5,258 nucleotides of DNA. It comes from Rhodospirillales bacterium. Lineage in GTDB: Bacteria > Pseudomonadota > Alphaproteobacteria > Acetobacterales > Acetobacteraceae. A model generated the notes under the pieces. It did no database searches, was not told the DNA's origin, and was given only the letters and a program-made list of their open reading frames with translations. The stretch is taken from the NCBI GenBank assembly GCA_025352915.1, contig JANXSA010000514.1, forward strand, positions 1 to 5,258, in the 5' to 3' direction. The stretch's first letter is position 1, and the number at the start of each line of letters is the position of its first letter. Below, piece by piece: positions 4,742 through 5,258 of the stretch. The position numbers and the translations under genes are program-made.

Positions 4742-5258
4742 GTAACGCCCCGCCAGTTCGACGTAATGCGCGGCGGTGCGGCCGTATTTGGCCAGGTCCT
4801 CGGGCGAGAGCACGCGCCAGAGTTTGGCCGGCGAGCCGGACCAGATTTCGCCGGGGCCGATGCGCTTGCCGGGGGTGAGCAGGGCGCCGGCGGCGAGCAT
4901 GCCGCCTTCCTCGATGACGGCGCCATCCAGCACGGTGGCGCCCATGCCGACGAAGGCGCGATCCTTGAGCGTGCAGGCGTGGATGATGCAGGCGTGGCCG
5001 ATGGTGACGTCTTCGCCGATGATGGTCGGCATGGTGCCGGCGTTGACGTGGACGATGGTGCCGTCCTGGATGTTGCTGCGGGCGCCGACGCGGATGAAAT
5101 TGGTGTCGCCGCGCAGCACGCAGTGGAACCACACGCTGGAACCGGCGCCAATCTCCACATTGCCGATTACCGCGGCGCTCGGTGCGATGAACACGTCCGG
5201 CGCTATGCGCGGCGTGACGCCCTCAAAGCTGTAGACCGGGCCGCGTCCGAAGGCGGCG
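4724..5258 (-). CDS. Gamma-class carbonic anhydrase family protein (5' end cut by window edge)
   Basis: This is a left-handed beta-helix protein made of hexapeptide repeats, which forms trimers with metal sites between subunits. Some members hydrate CO2; many (YrdA/PaaY/CaiE-like) have no proven activity. The frame is open from the TGA at 4724 to the right edge, giving 177 residues. The family is usually 170-185 long, so only a few N-terminal residues are missing. The GTG at 5194 is an internal valine, because the upstream segment VYSFEGVTPRIAPDVF is the family's normal N-terminal region. The three metal-binding histidines are present: His70 in DGTIVHVN and His88 and His93 in IGHACIIHAC (fragment numbering). 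The conserved Arg49-Gly-Asp51 and Gln64 are also visible. The acidic loop of the archaeal enzyme Cam is absent. The C-terminal helix starts near residue 151 (SPEDLAKYG) and ends KDAN. Nothing links it functionally to the amidase operon. Enzyme activity is plausible from the intact metal ligands but not shown. Confidence 0.92.
   Translation of the reverse strand, partial: AAFGRGPVYSFEGVTPRIAPDVFIAPSAAVIGNVEIGAGSSVWFHCVLRGDTNFIRVGARSNIQDGTIVHVNAGTMPTIIGEDVTIGHACIIHACTLKDRAFVGMGATVLDGAVIEEGGMLAAGALLTPGKRIGPGEIWSGSPAKLWRVLSPEDLAKYGRTAAHYVELAGRYLKDAN

Noticed and set aside
5192..5194. GTG as the start of the carbonic-anhydrase family gene
   Set aside because: The frame continues upstream to the window edge with the family's typical N-terminal segment, so this codon is an internal valine.

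Overview
This is a high-GC bacterial chromosomal window with seven protein-coding genes, two of them cut by the window edges. Gene content (carboxymuconolactone-decarboxylase-like protein, gamma-class carbonic anhydrase family, N-formylglutamate amidohydrolase family), the very GC-rich third codon positions and the T/A-rich hairpin style of the 4309-4425 intergenic region suggest an alphaproteobacterium, most likely Acetobacteraceae. That placement rests on recalled family and genome style, not on a search.

Layout. Positions 1-1081 hold a minus-strand pair: a small antibiotic-biosynthesis-monooxygenase (ABM) domain protein followed 8 nt later by an N-formylglutamate amidohydrolase family gene that runs off the left edge. 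A 147-nt divergent intergenic region (1082-1228) separates them from a plus-strand operon (1229-4307): an amidase-signature hydrolase, an MFS transporter and a carboxymuconolactone-decarboxylase family (CMD) protein. The three plus-strand genes overlap by 1 nt (or 4 nt) at each junction. The operon ends in an elaborate set of inverted repeats (4309-4436) that can act as terminators in both directions. Facing it on the minus strand is a 61-residue predicted lipoprotein (4437-4622). The window ends with a minus-strand gamma-carbonic-anhydrase family gene whose N-terminus lies just beyond the right edge.

How the genes may work together. The transporter is sandwiched between a hydrolase of amide bonds and a small enzyme of a family known from aromatic ring-cleavage pathways. 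This looks like uptake and breakdown of an organic amide or small acid, and the divergent ABM/formylglutamate-hydrolase pair could belong to the same programme. The substrate is not identifiable from sequence, and no regulator is present in the window. No RNA genes, CRISPR array, insertion sequence or phage genes were seen. The only composite repeat is the palindromic intergenic element. No gene-free stretch exceeds 300 bases.
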